Virus record (IMG/VR): IMGVR_UViG_3300009370_000033
Coordinates: 1-59,763 of that record
DNA length: 59,763 nt
Reading direction: 5' to 3' (one strand)
Source of the DNA: a virus
Shown here: positions 1-8,703 of the stretch, piece after piece
How positions within the stretch are numbered: position 1 is the first letter of the stretch
How the letters are laid out: every line of letters begins with the position of its first letter
Notes under the pieces: model-generated
Told to the model about the DNA's origin: nothing
The model's input: the letters and a program-made list of their open reading frames with translations, nothing else
The model's database searches: none
Made by a program: the position numbers and the translations under genes

Positions 1-2
1 CT

Positions 3-71
3 CTTGGCGCACAGGGACTAGTTGGTTTAGCATCAGTTGGTGTCATCTACGCTATCTTTACTAGAAAATAA
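3..71 (+). CDS. C-terminal end of a membrane protein (partial)
   Basis: The open frame runs in from the left edge and ends at TAA 69-71, giving 22 residues that finish in IYAIFTRK. The stretch is a hydrophobic glycine-rich helix followed by a short basic tail, as in a C-terminal membrane anchor. The start lies outside the window, so the product cannot be named. A G+C-rich hairpin follows directly. Confidence 0.45.
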   Translation, partial: LGAQGLVGLASVGVIYAIFTRK

Positions 72-79
72 ATTGTTAT

Positions 80-103
80 AGAGGGGCTGCGGCCCCTCTG
101 TTT
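80..103 (+). terminator. Hairpin terminator
   Basis: An 8-bp perfect stem, AGAGGGGC (80-87) with GCCCCTCT (92-99), closes a TGCG loop and is followed by GTTT. The T tract is short, so termination may be partial. It separates the partial gene from the small gene at 120. Confidence 0.6.
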
Positions 104-119
104 GACTTAAGGAGATATT

Positions 120-350
120 ATGAAAGGTATCATAAAAGCATTTCATAAACCAACAGGACAAATTGTAACACCAGGTAGAGTGTATGATTTTAATGTTGAT
201 TGTGTATATGGAAGTATTCAGAATAATCAAGAAGTTGATTTTATGGTAAATGATGATGGTCATGTGTTAAGAATTGATGGTATAGGTGCAGAACCTGTAG
301 AAGAAGAATCAATACAAGAAGAACTATTATTAGAAGAAGAGGAGGATTAA
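120..350 (+). CDS. Small acidic-tailed protein, unknown function
   Basis: A 76-residue protein preceded by the ribosome site AAGGAG at 109-114. The first two thirds look like a compact beta-rich domain. The C-terminus is almost entirely Glu and Asp. It ends 2 bp before the structural gene at 353, with which it is probably co-transcribed. I do not recognise a family. An acidic tail beside a virion protein could fit an assembly partner, but that is only inference. Confidence 0.6.
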   Translation: MKGIIKAFHKPTGQIVTPGRVYDFNVDCVYGSIQNNQEVDFMVNDDGHVLRIDGIGAEPVEEESIQEELLLEEEED

Positions 351-352
351 CA

Positions 353-925
353 ATGGCATCATGGGGAAGTTCAGATACAGACGAAGCCAAACCAAAATGG
401 CTGACGACTGAAGAACAAAGAGCTGTATATGCAACAAGTGCTGGATGGGTACAACCTGCACAAGCAGGTTCTGGTGATCCAGAAGTATTAGTAGCAATTC
501 GTGGTCTTTCAACTCGCACAAGTGCTGGTGGAGATACTACGGGATTAAATGTTGCAGACATTAGTTCTATTAATTGGAATATTAGTGCATACTCACGCGC
601 AGCTGGTGGAACATTATCAGTAACAGTAAATTATAATGAAGAAGTTGCTGTAACTGGTACACCACAACTTACAGTTGTTAATGATAGTCGTACTAATCAT
701 ACATTGAGTTATGCAAGTGGTACGGGTACAAATCGTTTGACTTTTACATTGGTAATAGCAGCTGGCCATGCAAGCTTGCAAGCTACTGATGTAATATCAA
801 TCGGTGCAAACGCTATGTCATTAAATAGTGGAACAGTTAAAGAAAAAGGTACAAATACTAATGCAACTATAACAAATAGTGCAGGTATTGGAACAGCTGC
901 TGGAACAATTACAGCTGTTGCGTAA
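353..925 (+). CDS. Probable virion structural protein with Ig-like repeat
   Basis: A 190-residue protein. Its N-terminus (MASWGSSDTDEAKPKWLT, then a GWVQP motif near residue 32) resembles short structural proteins of marine T4-like phages. Residues of about 75-190 are Thr-, Gly- and Ala-rich, and alternating beta strands with the pattern TLSVTVNYNEEVAVTG suggest an immunoglobulin-like or SwmB-type adhesive repeat. The probable role is head or neck decoration. There is no signal peptide, consistent with cytoplasmic assembly. The family call rests on pattern memory, so the exact T4 equivalent is unknown. Confidence 0.55.
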   Translation: MASWGSSDTDEAKPKWLTTEEQRAVYATSAGWVQPAQAGSGDPEVLVAIRGLSTRTSAGGDTTGLNVADISSINWNISAYSRAAGGTLSVTVNYNEEVAVTGTPQLTVVNDSRTNHTLSYASGTGTNRLTFTLVIAAGHASLQATDVISIGANAMSLNSGTVKEKGTNTNATITNSAGIGTAAGTITAVA

Positions 926-936
926 GAAGTTGTACA

Positions 937-1422
937 ATGTTAAAAACGATTCTTCTCACCTGGGTCCTGTTGTTTGGTTTAGTTGCACCAGTAGATAGTG
1001 CAGTTTATTTTAAACAACATGAAACTGGTGGTTGGCAAATAGTTCTTCAAGACGAACTTCAGGAACCCACACTCGACAAATTAATCGACTGGGTTCCTGA
1101 AGAAGTCCCAAGAACTGTATCGTTTTATTTTGATACTGATGCAGATGGAAAGTTTGATATTAAGATTGCATATTCATTGATTGAAGCTTTTCCATGTAGA
1201 CAAAATTGTGTAAGTAGAATAACGGATAAAGGAGATCATTGGTTACTTCCTGCACCCGGTATAAATTACTATGTAATAAAGAAATGGATTGTTTATCGTT
1301 ATGTGGATGATGAAGATTGGCGTGGACTAGATAAAACACAACAATGGATTTTTAAACATCCATATAATGATGATTGGTTAAGAGAGAAATTTTATCCTTT
1401 GTGGCCAAATCAAATGAAATAA
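937..1422 (+). CDS. Secreted protein, unknown function
   Basis: 161 residues with a clear N-terminal signal peptide (hydrophobic core about residues 4-20, likely cleavage after DSA). The mature part is rich in Trp, Tyr and Asp and has two Cys (CRQNC near residue 88), so it could be disulphide-bonded in the periplasm. A DTDADGKFDI segment near residue 66 resembles an EF-hand-like calcium loop. A perfect 13-bp inverted repeat lies inside the gene (1057-1069 with 1090-1102). The function is unknown. Confidence 0.6.
   Translation: MLKTILLTWVLLFGLVAPVDSAVYFKQHETGGWQIVLQDELQEPTLDKLIDWVPEEVPRTVSFYFDTDADGKFDIKIAYSLIEAFPCRQNCVSRITDKGDHWLLPAPGINYYVIKKWIVYRYVDDEDWRGLDKTQQWIFKHPYNDDWLREKFYPLWPNQMK
1057..1102. 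repeat. Perfect 13-bp intragenic inverted repeat
   Basis: CTTCAGGAACCCA at 1057-1069 is the exact reverse complement of TGGGTTCCTGAAG at 1090-1102, with a 20-nt loop. It lies in the mature-protein part of the secreted-protein gene, far from any gene end, so it is not a normal terminator. Confidence 0.8.
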
Positions 1423-1423
1423 C

Positions 1424-1819
1424 ATGAGAGATTATATGAGATTTAATGAATTGACGAATGAAAATTATTTAATGTATGCATTATTACATTATGATAATCC
1501 ACATTGTACAGACATAAAAGAATACTTTGAAGATGTTAGAAAGTTAAAGTATATTAAAAGATTATTTAATCGTTATAGAGAAGAAGGAATTATTAAAGAA
1601 CGATTAATACTTAATCATCTTATATCTTTTTATAATGTTTTTGAGAATGCCGCGGCAACCAGACTTTTATTTTTTAGAGTTGGTAGAGAATACTATCCAT
1701 TATTAAAAACATTTTTAGTTTACTTAAATCGAATGCCTGATAAAGTTAACGAAGAATTATATTCATCTGATATAGATATGGATGAAGAAGTAATAAAAAT
1801 TTTAAGGAAAATCAAGTAA
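1424..1819 (+). CDS. Conserved T4-like phage protein, unknown function
   Basis: 131 residues, largely helical. The N-terminal motif MRFNELTNENYLMYALLHYDNP (split after M5 from an alternative start) is reminiscent of a small protein widespread in marine T4-like myoviruses. It starts 1 bp after the previous stop and ends directly before the ATG at 1820, so the three genes look translationally coupled. An internal Met at residue 5 is an equally good start. No catalytic motif is visible. Confidence 0.6.
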   Translation: MRDYMRFNELTNENYLMYALLHYDNPHCTDIKEYFEDVRKLKYIKRLFNRYREEGIIKERLILNHLISFYNVFENAAATRLLFFRVGREYYPLLKTFLVYLNRMPDKVNEELYSSDIDMDEEVIKILRKIK

Positions 1820-2158
1820 ATGGCTTCACGAGCTTTTGATACGTTTATTACATATAGAATTATTTCTACATTGGTTACAGATTGGAAAGATCAACCAGCA
1901 TTTGAGCATGGTATAATTGATGAGAAAGGAAAGTTATTAAAAAAATCTCGTTCTCTTAAAACAAAAGAAGAAAAAGATTCTTATACACTTTTTCATAGAT
2001 TGGTTTTTAATCTGAAAAGAATTATTCAAAAAATACCAGGTGGAAATACTAAGCTTGGTTCATATACAGCTGGTTTATTTTTAATTAAAGAAGAAATTGA
2101 TACAGAAAGATTACTCAATGAAGGAGAGTCATATGTCGAAGAATTGCTCCAAGACTGA
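1820..2158 (+). CDS. Conserved phage protein, unknown function
   Basis: 112 residues, Lys-rich and predicted helical. The mid-section (SLKTKEEKDSYTLFHRLVFN) is a pattern I associate with marine T4-like phage genomes without an assigned role. The start abuts the stop of the gene at 1424. The last 26 bp overlap the following gene, whose ribosome site AAGGAG lies inside this coding region. Confidence 0.6.
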   Translation: MASRAFDTFITYRIISTLVTDWKDQPAFEHGIIDEKGKLLKKSRSLKTKEEKDSYTLFHRLVFNLKRIIQKIPGGNTKLGSYTAGLFLIKEEIDTERLLNEGESYVEELLQD

Positions 2159-2759
2159 AGAAGCACCCCCACTCAAAAAATCTCTTATACGCAAAGTGGA
2201 AAAACAATACGGTAAAGATAATCCAAAAACGTACGCTACTTTGTGGAAGATATATAAAAATCGTCAACAAACTGAAGAACCTGCCAATGCAACTGGAGTT
2301 TCAGTAGCTGGAACTGGTGATGATTCGTCCGTAGTAAAGAAAAAGAAAAAGAAAAAATCTCCTTGGGATAAGTATTCACCAGATGCTCTTGGTAGACAGT
2401 TTCGTATGGAAGAAAAGAAGAAAAAGAAATTAAAATCAACAAGAGTTGTTGGTGAAAAACCAGATGAAGAACTAGAGTTTTGGAAAGAAGAAGAAGTAGC
2501 TGTTGCAGAACCAAATATTACTCCAGATGATACGTTTGCTGGTGTTGATGTATTTAAAGTTGGTGATAATGAGTATAATAATTGTAAGTTGGGCAAGAAA
2601 AAATATGCAAGATGGGATAAGTATGTTGATGTTGAATCGGAAACTGGAAAACGAATTACTGGTTATGCAAAGAAGCATCCAAAGAAATCTATTATTGTTC
2701 AACATGATAAAACAGACCATATGTTGTATTTAAAGAAATTTGAAAAAGGAGAAGAATAA
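2133..2759 (+). CDS. Lysine-rich protein, unknown function
   Basis: 208 residues. I chose ATG 2133 because AAGGAG at 2121-2126 sits 6 bp upstream. A longer frame opens at 2097 but lacks such a site. Residues 1-45 form a basic domain; two poly-Lys runs follow (about residues 70-80 and 96-105), then an acidic linker and a basic C-terminal half. The charge pattern suggests nucleic-acid binding or a disordered assembly factor. The A-rich Lys runs make the reverse strand appear open, but that is a shadow. Confidence 0.6.
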   Translation: MSKNCSKTEEAPPLKKSLIRKVEKQYGKDNPKTYATLWKIYKNRQQTEEPANATGVSVAGTGDDSSVVKKKKKKKSPWDKYSPDALGRQFRMEEKKKKKLKSTRVVGEKPDEELEFWKEEEVAVAEPNITPDDTFAGVDVFKVGDNEYNNCKLGKKKYARWDKYVDVESETGKRITGYAKKHPKKSIIVQHDKTDHMLYLKKFEKGEE

Positions 2760-2980
2760 TGTTAGGATCAATAATTGGAAACGCACTTGGACTTGGTTTA
2801 AAAATCATGGACAAGGTAGAAAGAAATTCTGATAAAGATAGTTTTGAAGAATTTAAAGCACGAAAAAAAGAAATGGATAATACGTTAGCTGATGCTGATG
2901 TAGAAGGTATTGATTCTATGTTTGAGTATCTAGCTGATAGAGCTCGTGCTGGTAAGACGGGTCGAAAGGAACTGAAATGA
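2759..2980 (+). CDS. Small protein with N-terminal hydrophobic helix
   Basis: 73 residues. An N-terminal Gly/Leu/Ile helix (about residues 2-17) is followed by a charged helical domain. The start overlaps the previous stop (TAATG). It sits upstream of a lipoprotein and a tail-anchored coiled-coil protein, so it could belong to an envelope or lysis set, but there is no direct evidence. It is not a recognised family. Confidence 0.5.
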   Translation: MLGSIIGNALGLGLKIMDKVERNSDKDSFEEFKARKKEMDNTLADADVEGIDSMFEYLADRARAGKTGRKELK

Positions 2981-3192
2981 AAAATATATTGATTGGGTTA
3001 TCCTTAATGTTATTTATTGGTTGTGCATCTAGTAATGCTTATGAACGACCTACAGTAAGAATAGTTGGTGAAGCTCAGATGACTAAGTTGGCTAATGGAA
3101 ATTATGAAGTAACACCTCGATGGATTAAAGATCGTTTTGATGCAGAAAATTCTATGATTAAGCAGTTGGAGGATTGTAGAGAGGCCAGGTAA
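2977..3192 (+). CDS. Small lipoprotein
   Basis: 71 residues. The signal peptide is followed by a lipobox (LFIGC, Cys at residue 16), so the mature protein should be lipid-anchored with about 55 residues in the periplasm. It overlaps the previous gene by 4 bp and the next gene begins directly after its stop. Size and position beside a membrane coiled-coil protein would fit an outer-membrane spanin subunit, but there is no proline-rich region, so this stays speculative. Confidence 0.6.
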   Translation: MKNILIGLSLMLFIGCASSNAYERPTVRIVGEAQMTKLANGNYEVTPRWIKDRFDAENSMIKQLEDCREAR

Positions 3193-3546
3193 ATGTCAGA
3201 ACAATCGAGGGAGTCTGAGAAAAAGTTTATTGCAATAGAAAAAGATATAGAACATTTAAATTATGTTATTAATGAATTAGAAAAAGAATGTGAATTTGTA
3301 AAGAAACATTTTACAACAAAAAATAATGAACGTCTTGATGATGTTAAAGTGCTTCATGGAAGAATAGAATCACATCAAAAAACTGATTTAGAATTTCACG
3401 AAAATGTTCGTAAGAAAATCTCAGAAAAATTTGACGCACTTGACGAAAGAATAAGACAGTTAGATAAATGGAAATGGGCAACATGGGGAGCATTGATGGT
3501 TGTAGGAGCTTTAATTGGATATTCCTTTCCTATATCTATTAAGTAG
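3193..3546 (+). CDS. Coiled-coil protein with C-terminal membrane anchor (XhlA-like)
   Basis: 117 residues: a long heptad-repeat coiled coil (about residues 10-95), then LDKWKWATWGALMVVGALIG, a membrane helix preceded by tryptophans. This layout matches the XhlA/hemolysin-like family of phage membrane proteins linked to lysis. The orientation is probably N-in. It is the last gene before the promoter at 3553, and no terminator is obvious between them. The function is inferred from architecture only. Confidence 0.55.
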   Translation: MSEQSRESEKKFIAIEKDIEHLNYVINELEKECEFVKKHFTTKNNERLDDVKVLHGRIESHQKTDLEFHENVRKKISEKFDALDERIRQLDKWKWATWGALMVVGALIGYSFPISIK

Positions 3547-3552
3547 TTTTCC

Positions 3553-3588
3553 TTGTTTTTAGTTGTTTGTTATGGTATAATAGTGTTA
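3553..3588 (+). promoter_or_regulatory. Sigma70-type promoter for the 3588 operon
   Basis: -35 TTGTTT (3553-3558), 17-bp spacer, extended -10 TGG-TATAAT (3576-3581). It shares the TTTTCC lead-in with the promoters at 23237 and 26559. With standard spacing, transcription would start at about 3588, the A of the next ATG. Confidence 0.75.
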
Positions 3589-4709
3589 TGGATAATAAAG
3601 ATATACACATTGGAATAGTTGGTGCTGGTAGAATTGGAACTGCCATCTATAGTTTATTAGTTGGTAAGAGTTCTGATTATACAATATCCATAGCGGATGT
3701 AGATTCACATCATAAACATTGGTCTATTAATGAATCACATTTTTTTGAGATAGAAACACCAGTATCATATGCAACACAATTTAATAAATTTGTTGAAGGT
3801 AAATCTCTTGTCATTAATGCATTACCATATACAGAAAATATAAATCTGTATCAGGCTTGTTTAGAATATAATGTTCCTTATTTTGATCTTTCAGAAGATG
3901 ATGCATTAGATAAGTGGATTGATGAACGTAATTATGTTTCAACAACTCGGACAGGTTTACCATTCACAATGCCTCATTGTGGATTAGCTCCGGGTATGTC
4001 AACAGTAGTAGCAAACCATCTAGCAAAGGATTTTTCCGATTTACATGATGTTAAGATACGAGTTGGTGCATTATCACAAGATGCTACGAACAAGTTAAAG
4101 TATCATGCGTCTTGGAGTGGTGATGGTTTGGTTAATGAGTACATGGGCAAGTGTCAAGTAGTTCGTAATGGATCCTATGACGAAGTAGATGCATTGTCTG
4201 GTTATGAAACATTAACGATTGATGGTGTCGATTATGAAGCATTTAATACATCTGGTGGTATTGGTTCTTATGCAAGAAGTTTATCAGAACAAAATATAGC
4301 TGGTGTTAATGCAGATTATAAAACTATTCGTAGAGTAGGACATCATCAGTATGTTGATTTTCTTTTTAATGATCTTAAACTTCCACAAGATATATTAACA
4401 AATATGTTCAAAAAGTATATTCCAAATACAAGAAAAGATGAAGTTATACTTTATGCTTCAGCTGGTGGATATACTGGTAATGAGTTTCATTATCAGACAA
4501 AAGATTATAGTATGTTGTTTCGCCCATTAACTATTTACGGGAGAAGTTATACAGCAATAGAATATACGACAGCTTGTGGTATGTTGGCTATGGTTGAGTT
4601 ATTTTTAACTGGTAAATTACCACAAGAAGGTTATGTAACACAAGAGTCAGTAGATTGGAAAGACGTTTTGAGTACAACATTCGGGAAACATTATAGAGAG
4701 GAATACTAA
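3588..4709 (+). CDS. Saccharopine dehydrogenase-like oxidoreductase
   Basis: 373 residues. An N-terminal Rossmann fold with GAGRIG at residues 12-17 is followed by the middle domain of saccharopine dehydrogenase-like enzymes, with PHCGLAPG, the DGLVNEY segment and EAFNTSGGIGSY. LYS9-type enzymes interconvert saccharopine with 2-aminoadipate semialdehyde plus glutamate. The related carboxynorspermidine dehydrogenases act in polyamine synthesis, so the substrate is not settled. I chose ATG 3588, although the frame opens at 3567, because the promoter at 3553 would put +1 on this A, giving a leaderless message. An aldehyde dehydrogenase for the next pathway step lies at 21699. It overlaps the primase gene by TAATG. 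Confidence 0.75.
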   Translation: MDNKDIHIGIVGAGRIGTAIYSLLVGKSSDYTISIADVDSHHKHWSINESHFFEIETPVSYATQFNKFVEGKSLVINALPYTENINLYQACLEYNVPYFDLSEDDALDKWIDERNYVSTTRTGLPFTMPHCGLAPGMSTVVANHLAKDFSDLHDVKIRVGALSQDATNKLKYHASWSGDGLVNEYMGKCQVVRNGSYDEVDALSGYETLTIDGVDYEAFNTSGGIGSYARSLSEQNIAGVNADYKTIRRVGHHQYVDFLFNDLKLPQDILTNMFKKYIPNTRKDEVILYASAGGYTGNEFHYQTKDYSMLFRPLTIYGRSYTAIEYTTACGMLAMVELFLTGKLPQEGYVTQESVDWKDVLSTTFGKHYREEY

Positions 4710-5719
4710 TGAGTACAGCTTATATTGATGTAAAGTATATTAATTTATGTTCGTCAGTTTTAGAAAGATTTAAACAGAAGCAAAATAATTTATGGAATTT
4801 CAGATGTCCTATCTGTGGTGATTCCAAGAAGCATAAGAACAAGTGTCGTGGTTTTATCTATGAAAAGAAGAATAAATATTTTTATAGATGTCATAACTGT
4901 AATGTTGGTACAAGTTTTAATAAGTTTTTAGAACAAATAAGTCCTGCATTACATAGAGATTATATAACAGAAAATTATAAAGAAGAAGCTTGGAGGAAAA
5001 AAGATGTTAAAACAGTATTACCTGAGTTTGATTTTGTTCCTAAGTTCAATAATGTCTTGGAAGGTCTGGAGCCTATCTCACGACTTGCACCGGGTCATCC
5101 AGCATACCAATACTTACAGCAAAGATTAATAAGAGAACATCATTACAAGTATCTCTACCTTTGTAAAGAATTTAAGAAGTGGACAAACTCTATTATACCA
5201 GATAAGTTTAGTTCATTATCATTGAAGCATGATGCACCAAGATTGGTGATACCATTTTTTAATGAAAAACATAATGTGATTGGTTATCAAGGTCGTTCAT
5301 TTGATCCGAATGAACAATCAAAATACATAACAATAAAGATGAAAGGAGTAGACAATTTAATCTATGGTCAAGAACGTCTTGACATAAAGAAAAAGATTTA
5401 TTGTGTAGAAGGTCCTTTGGATAGTTTGTTTTTACCAAACTGTTTAGCAACAGCTGGTTTAAATTTTAAAGGATTGAAGATGACTAACATTATAGTATTA
5501 GATAATGAAAGACGAAATGTGCAGATAGTAGATGCATTAAAGAAGGTAATAGCAAATGGTTATAGTGTTTGCATTTGGCCTGATAGTGTGAAAGAGAAAG
5601 ATATTAATGAGATGATTATGGGTGGAATGACAACTGAACAAATCGTAAACGTCATAGATAATAATACATACTCAGGTTTGCAAGCAGATTTTCAACTCTC
5701 TCAATGGAAAAGATGTTAG
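4709..5719 (+). CDS. 61: DNA primase (T4 gp61-like)
   Basis: 336 residues. The N-terminal zinc ribbon has CPIC at 33-36 and CHNC at 61-64. A TOPRIM-type catalytic core includes the YCVEGPLDS motif near residue 230. T4 gp61 makes RNA primers for the lagging strand together with helicase gp41, which is not in this window. The start overlaps the preceding stop (TAATG), so expression is coupled to the dehydrogenase gene. Confidence 0.85.
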   Translation: MSTAYIDVKYINLCSSVLERFKQKQNNLWNFRCPICGDSKKHKNKCRGFIYEKKNKYFYRCHNCNVGTSFNKFLEQISPALHRDYITENYKEEAWRKKDVKTVLPEFDFVPKFNNVLEGLEPISRLAPGHPAYQYLQQRLIREHHYKYLYLCKEFKKWTNSIIPDKFSSLSLKHDAPRLVIPFFNEKHNVIGYQGRSFDPNEQSKYITIKMKGVDNLIYGQERLDIKKKIYCVEGPLDSLFLPNCLATAGLNFKGLKMTNIIVLDNERRNVQIVDALKKVIANGYSVCIWPDSVKEKDINEMIMGGMTTEQIVNVIDNNTYSGLQADFQLSQWKRC

Positions 5720-5728
5720 GAGGATAAG

Positions 5729-5923
5729 ATGCTTTTATCAGAACAGCAAACAAAGTTTTATTTAGATGAAATGATTAATCATTATGGTAAAAAAGAACAG
5801 GATTCACAGCAGTTATCGTGGAATCGTAGTGAAGCAGATGCAAAGAGAAAAGCTTTTCAAGATATGAAGATCGTACTTTTTGGAGATGATAATAATGAAA
5901 ATAAAAGAGAGAAAGTTGCATGA
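5729..5923 (+). CDS. Small charged protein, unknown function
   Basis: 64 residues, hydrophilic and predicted helical. It is preceded by AGGAGG near 5718. Its last 29 bp overlap the start of thyX, whose ribosome site lies inside it. It carries no motif and is probably an ordinary operon member. Confidence 0.55.
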   Translation: MLLSEQQTKFYLDEMINHYGKKEQDSQQLSWNRSEADAKRKAFQDMKIVLFGDDNNENKREKVA

Positions 5924-6776
5924 ACATGGGTTTGTAAGACTCATTGATGTAATGGGTGATGATAATTCAATTGCTGATGCAGCTCGTGTATCATATGGAA
6001 AGGGTACACGGACTGCATCAGACAACAGAAATTTAGTTCGTTATTTAGTTCGACATAAACATACCTCACCACTTGAGATGGTGGAAGTTAAGTTCCATCT
6101 CAAGCTTCCTATATTTGTAATGAGGCAATTGGTTCGACATAGAACGGCATCCCTTAATGAGTATTCTGGAAGATACTCTATAATGTCTGATGATTTTTAT
6201 GAACCAAGTGAGGAGTATATCCAACCACAATCTAAATTTAATAATCAAGGTCGTGGGGGTGAAATGCCCGATACTTGGAAAACAAAGTATGCACAAACTA
6301 TAAATGAGATTACCTACAAGTGTCAAGTTGCTTATAAGAATTTGATTGGTTTTGGTTCAGTATCTCATGGTGGTTTAGCAAGAGAGTTGGCTCGTATTGT
6401 TTTACCAGTTTCAAACTATACAGAATGTTACTGGAAGATAAACTTGCACAACTTTTTTCATTTTTGTCAGTTGAGAATGGATGACCATGCACAACAAGAG
6501 ATACAAGATTATGCAAAAGTTATGTTTGATATGGTGAAACCAGAGGTTCCAATAGCTGCTGAGGCCTTTGAAGATTATTGTCTAAATAGTATATCACTTA
6601 GTAGAATGGAAGTGGATATTCTACAATATGTTTTTAATACATTTCCAGAAAAACAACACGCCTCTGGATTTGTTCAATCAATAACAAGTTATTTAAAAAA
6701 AGTACAGAAAGCAGAAGATGTCACTTTTGATATGAGTAAACGAGAGTGGCAAGAATTGGAGGAGAAATTAAAATAA
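5895..6776 (+). CDS. thyX: FAD-dependent thymidylate synthase ThyX
   Basis: 293 residues. The ThyX signature RHRTASLNEYSGRY (residues 81-94) holds the conserved Arg, Ser, Glu and Arg residues that bind dUMP and flavin. ThyX methylates dUMP to dTMP using methylene-THF, FAD and NADPH. I chose ATG 5895 because GGAG (5882-5885) is correctly spaced. The RNR gene follows directly and a 5-formyl-THF cyclo-ligase lies at 16458, so dTMP and dNTP supply is well covered. The gene contains a 10-bp inverted repeat (6072-6104). Confidence 0.93.
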   Translation: MKIKERKLHEHGFVRLIDVMGDDNSIADAARVSYGKGTRTASDNRNLVRYLVRHKHTSPLEMVEVKFHLKLPIFVMRQLVRHRTASLNEYSGRYSIMSDDFYEPSEEYIQPQSKFNNQGRGGEMPDTWKTKYAQTINEITYKCQVAYKNLIGFGSVSHGGLARELARIVLPVSNYTECYWKINLHNFFHFCQLRMDDHAQQEIQDYAKVMFDMVKPEVPIAAEAFEDYCLNSISLSRMEVDILQYVFNTFPEKQHASGFVQSITSYLKKVQKAEDVTFDMSKREWQELEEKLK

Positions 6777-8702
6777 ATGCTACCAACAACTTATCAACAA
6801 TTTATACATCAAAGCAGATATGCTAGATGGCAAGAGGATAAATCACGCAGAGAAACATGGGCAGAAACAGTAAAGAGATACTTTGATTTTTTTGAAGAAC
6901 ATCTTGGAAACAAAGCTAAGAAAGATAGAAAAGAATTAGAAAAAGCAGTATTGAATTTAGAGATCATGCCTTCCATGAGGGCATTGATGACTGCTGGAGA
7001 AGCATTACATAGAGATAATGTTGCAGGATATAATTGTGCATATTTAGCTGTTAATCATAAGAGTGCATTTGATGAATGTTTATTTATTTTGATGTGTGGA
7101 ACTGGAGTAGGATTCTCTGTAGAACGTAGAGAAGTTGAGAAACTTCCATTGGTAGCAGATGAACTATACGATACAGATACAACTATTGTTGTTGCTGATT
7201 CAAAAATTGGTTGGGCAAAGTCATACAAAGAATTAATATCTATGTTGTATGCAGGACAAATACCAAAGTGGGATATGTCAAAGATTCGTAAAGCTGGTGA
7301 ACGATTAAAAACTTTTGGTGGTAGAGCATCAGGTCCCTTACCATTGGATAATCTTTTTCGTTTTACAATAGAAACATTTAAGAGTGCAAAAGGTAGAAAA
7401 TTATCTTCTATTGAGTGTCACGATTTGATGTGTAAAATTGCAGAGATAGTTGTGGTTGGTGGTGTTCGTAGGTCAGCATTAATCTCTTTATCCAATCTTA
7501 CAGATGAACGAATGAGAAAAGCAAAGTCTGGTCAATGGTGGTTGGATAATACACAACGTGCTTTGTCTAATAATTCTGTTGCATATACAGAAAAGCCAGA
7601 CATTAGTATTTTTCTTAAAGAATGGTTGTCGTTGATAGAATCAAAATCGGGGGAACGTGGAATCTTTAATAGAGTGGCTGCAAAAAAACAAGTCGAGAAA
7701 CTTGGTGATCGTAGAGATCCTAATTATAGTTTTGGTACTAATCCTTGCTCAGAGATTATATTAAGAGATGCAGAGTTCTGTAATTTAACAGAGATTGTTA
7801 TTAGACCAGAGGATACTCCTGCAAGTCTTAAAGAGAAAGTTAGACTTGCAACTATACTTGGTACTTGGCAAGCAACACTTACACATTTTCGTTACTTGTC
7901 TAAAAATTGGAAGAAGAATTGTGAGGAAGAAGCATTGCTTGGTGTATCATTAACTGGTATTATGGATAATGCATATACTAATGGTATTCATTATGGTACA
8001 AATGAGAAAGGACTACCAGCTCTTTTAGAGTCCCTAAAAGCTATTGCTGTTTCTACAAACAAAGCAACAGCAAAACAAATTGGTATTAATCCTGCGGCAG
8101 CTATTACTTGTGTGAAACCATCTGGTACTGTTTCACAATTAGTTGATGCAGCTTCTGGTATCCATGCACGACATGCTCCTTTTTATGTTAGAACTGTACG
8201 AGGTGATAAGAAAGATCCTCTTTGTCAGTTTATGGTAGAGAAAGGCATACCACATGAATCAGATGTAACTAAACCAGAACATACATGGGTATTTTCTTTT
8301 CCAATTAAAACATCTAAGACAGCAACGTGCCGACATGATAATACAGCTATAGAACAATTAGAGTTCTGGAAATTATATCAACTGCATTGGTGTGAACATA
8401 AACCATCTGTTACCATAACCGTTAAGGAGGAGGAGTGGATTGAAGTTGGTGCATGGGTCTACAAGAATTTTGATATGATTTCTGGAATCTCTTTTTTACC
8501 ACATATAGATCATTCTTATCAACAAGCTCCTTATCAAGATTGTACTGAAGCAGAGTACAAAGAAATGATTAAGAAGATGCCAAAAGAAATTGATTGGAAT
8601 GAGTTGTCTAAATACGAACAAGAAGATCATACACGAGGTTCTCAAGAATATGCTTGTACTGGTGACAAGTGTGAAATTGTAGATGTACAATCGGAGAATT
8701 AA
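6777..8702 (+). CDS. nrdJ: Adenosylcobalamin-dependent ribonucleoside-triphosphate reductase (class II)
   Basis: 641 residues, of the monomeric class II type like the Lactobacillus leichmannii enzyme but shorter. The key residues are in the expected pattern: Cys87 (NCAYL) and Cys335 as the reducing pair, Cys324 in NPCSEI as the thiyl-radical site with Glu326, and Cys627/Cys632 (CTGDKC) as the C-terminal shuttle pair. It reduces NTPs to dNTPs and needs coenzyme B12 from the host or its surroundings. It begins at the base after the thyX stop. Confidence 0.9.
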   Translation: MLPTTYQQFIHQSRYARWQEDKSRRETWAETVKRYFDFFEEHLGNKAKKDRKELEKAVLNLEIMPSMRALMTAGEALHRDNVAGYNCAYLAVNHKSAFDECLFILMCGTGVGFSVERREVEKLPLVADELYDTDTTIVVADSKIGWAKSYKELISMLYAGQIPKWDMSKIRKAGERLKTFGGRASGPLPLDNLFRFTIETFKSAKGRKLSSIECHDLMCKIAEIVVVGGVRRSALISLSNLTDERMRKAKSGQWWLDNTQRALSNNSVAYTEKPDISIFLKEWLSLIESKSGERGIFNRVAAKKQVEKLGDRRDPNYSFGTNPCSEIILRDAEFCNLTEIVIRPEDTPASLKEKVRLATILGTWQATLTHFRYLSKNWKKNCEEEALLGVSLTGIMDNAYTNGIHYGTNEKGLPALLESLKAIAVSTNKATAKQIGINPAAAITCVKPSGTVSQLVDAASGIHARHAPFYVRTVRGDKKDPLCQFMVEKGIPHESDVTKPEHTWVFSFPIKTSKTATCRHDNTAIEQLEFWKLYQLHWCEHKPSVTITVKEEEWIEVGAWVYKNFDMISGISFLPHIDHSYQQAPYQDCTEAEYKEMIKKMPKEIDWNELSKYEQEDHTRGSQEYACTGDKCEIVDVQSEN

Positions 8703-8703
8703 T

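Noticed and set aside
2264-2596. Phe-rich minus-strand frame opposite 2133-2759
   Set aside because: The poly-Phe runs are the reverse complement of the Lys-rich coding strand, a typical shadow.
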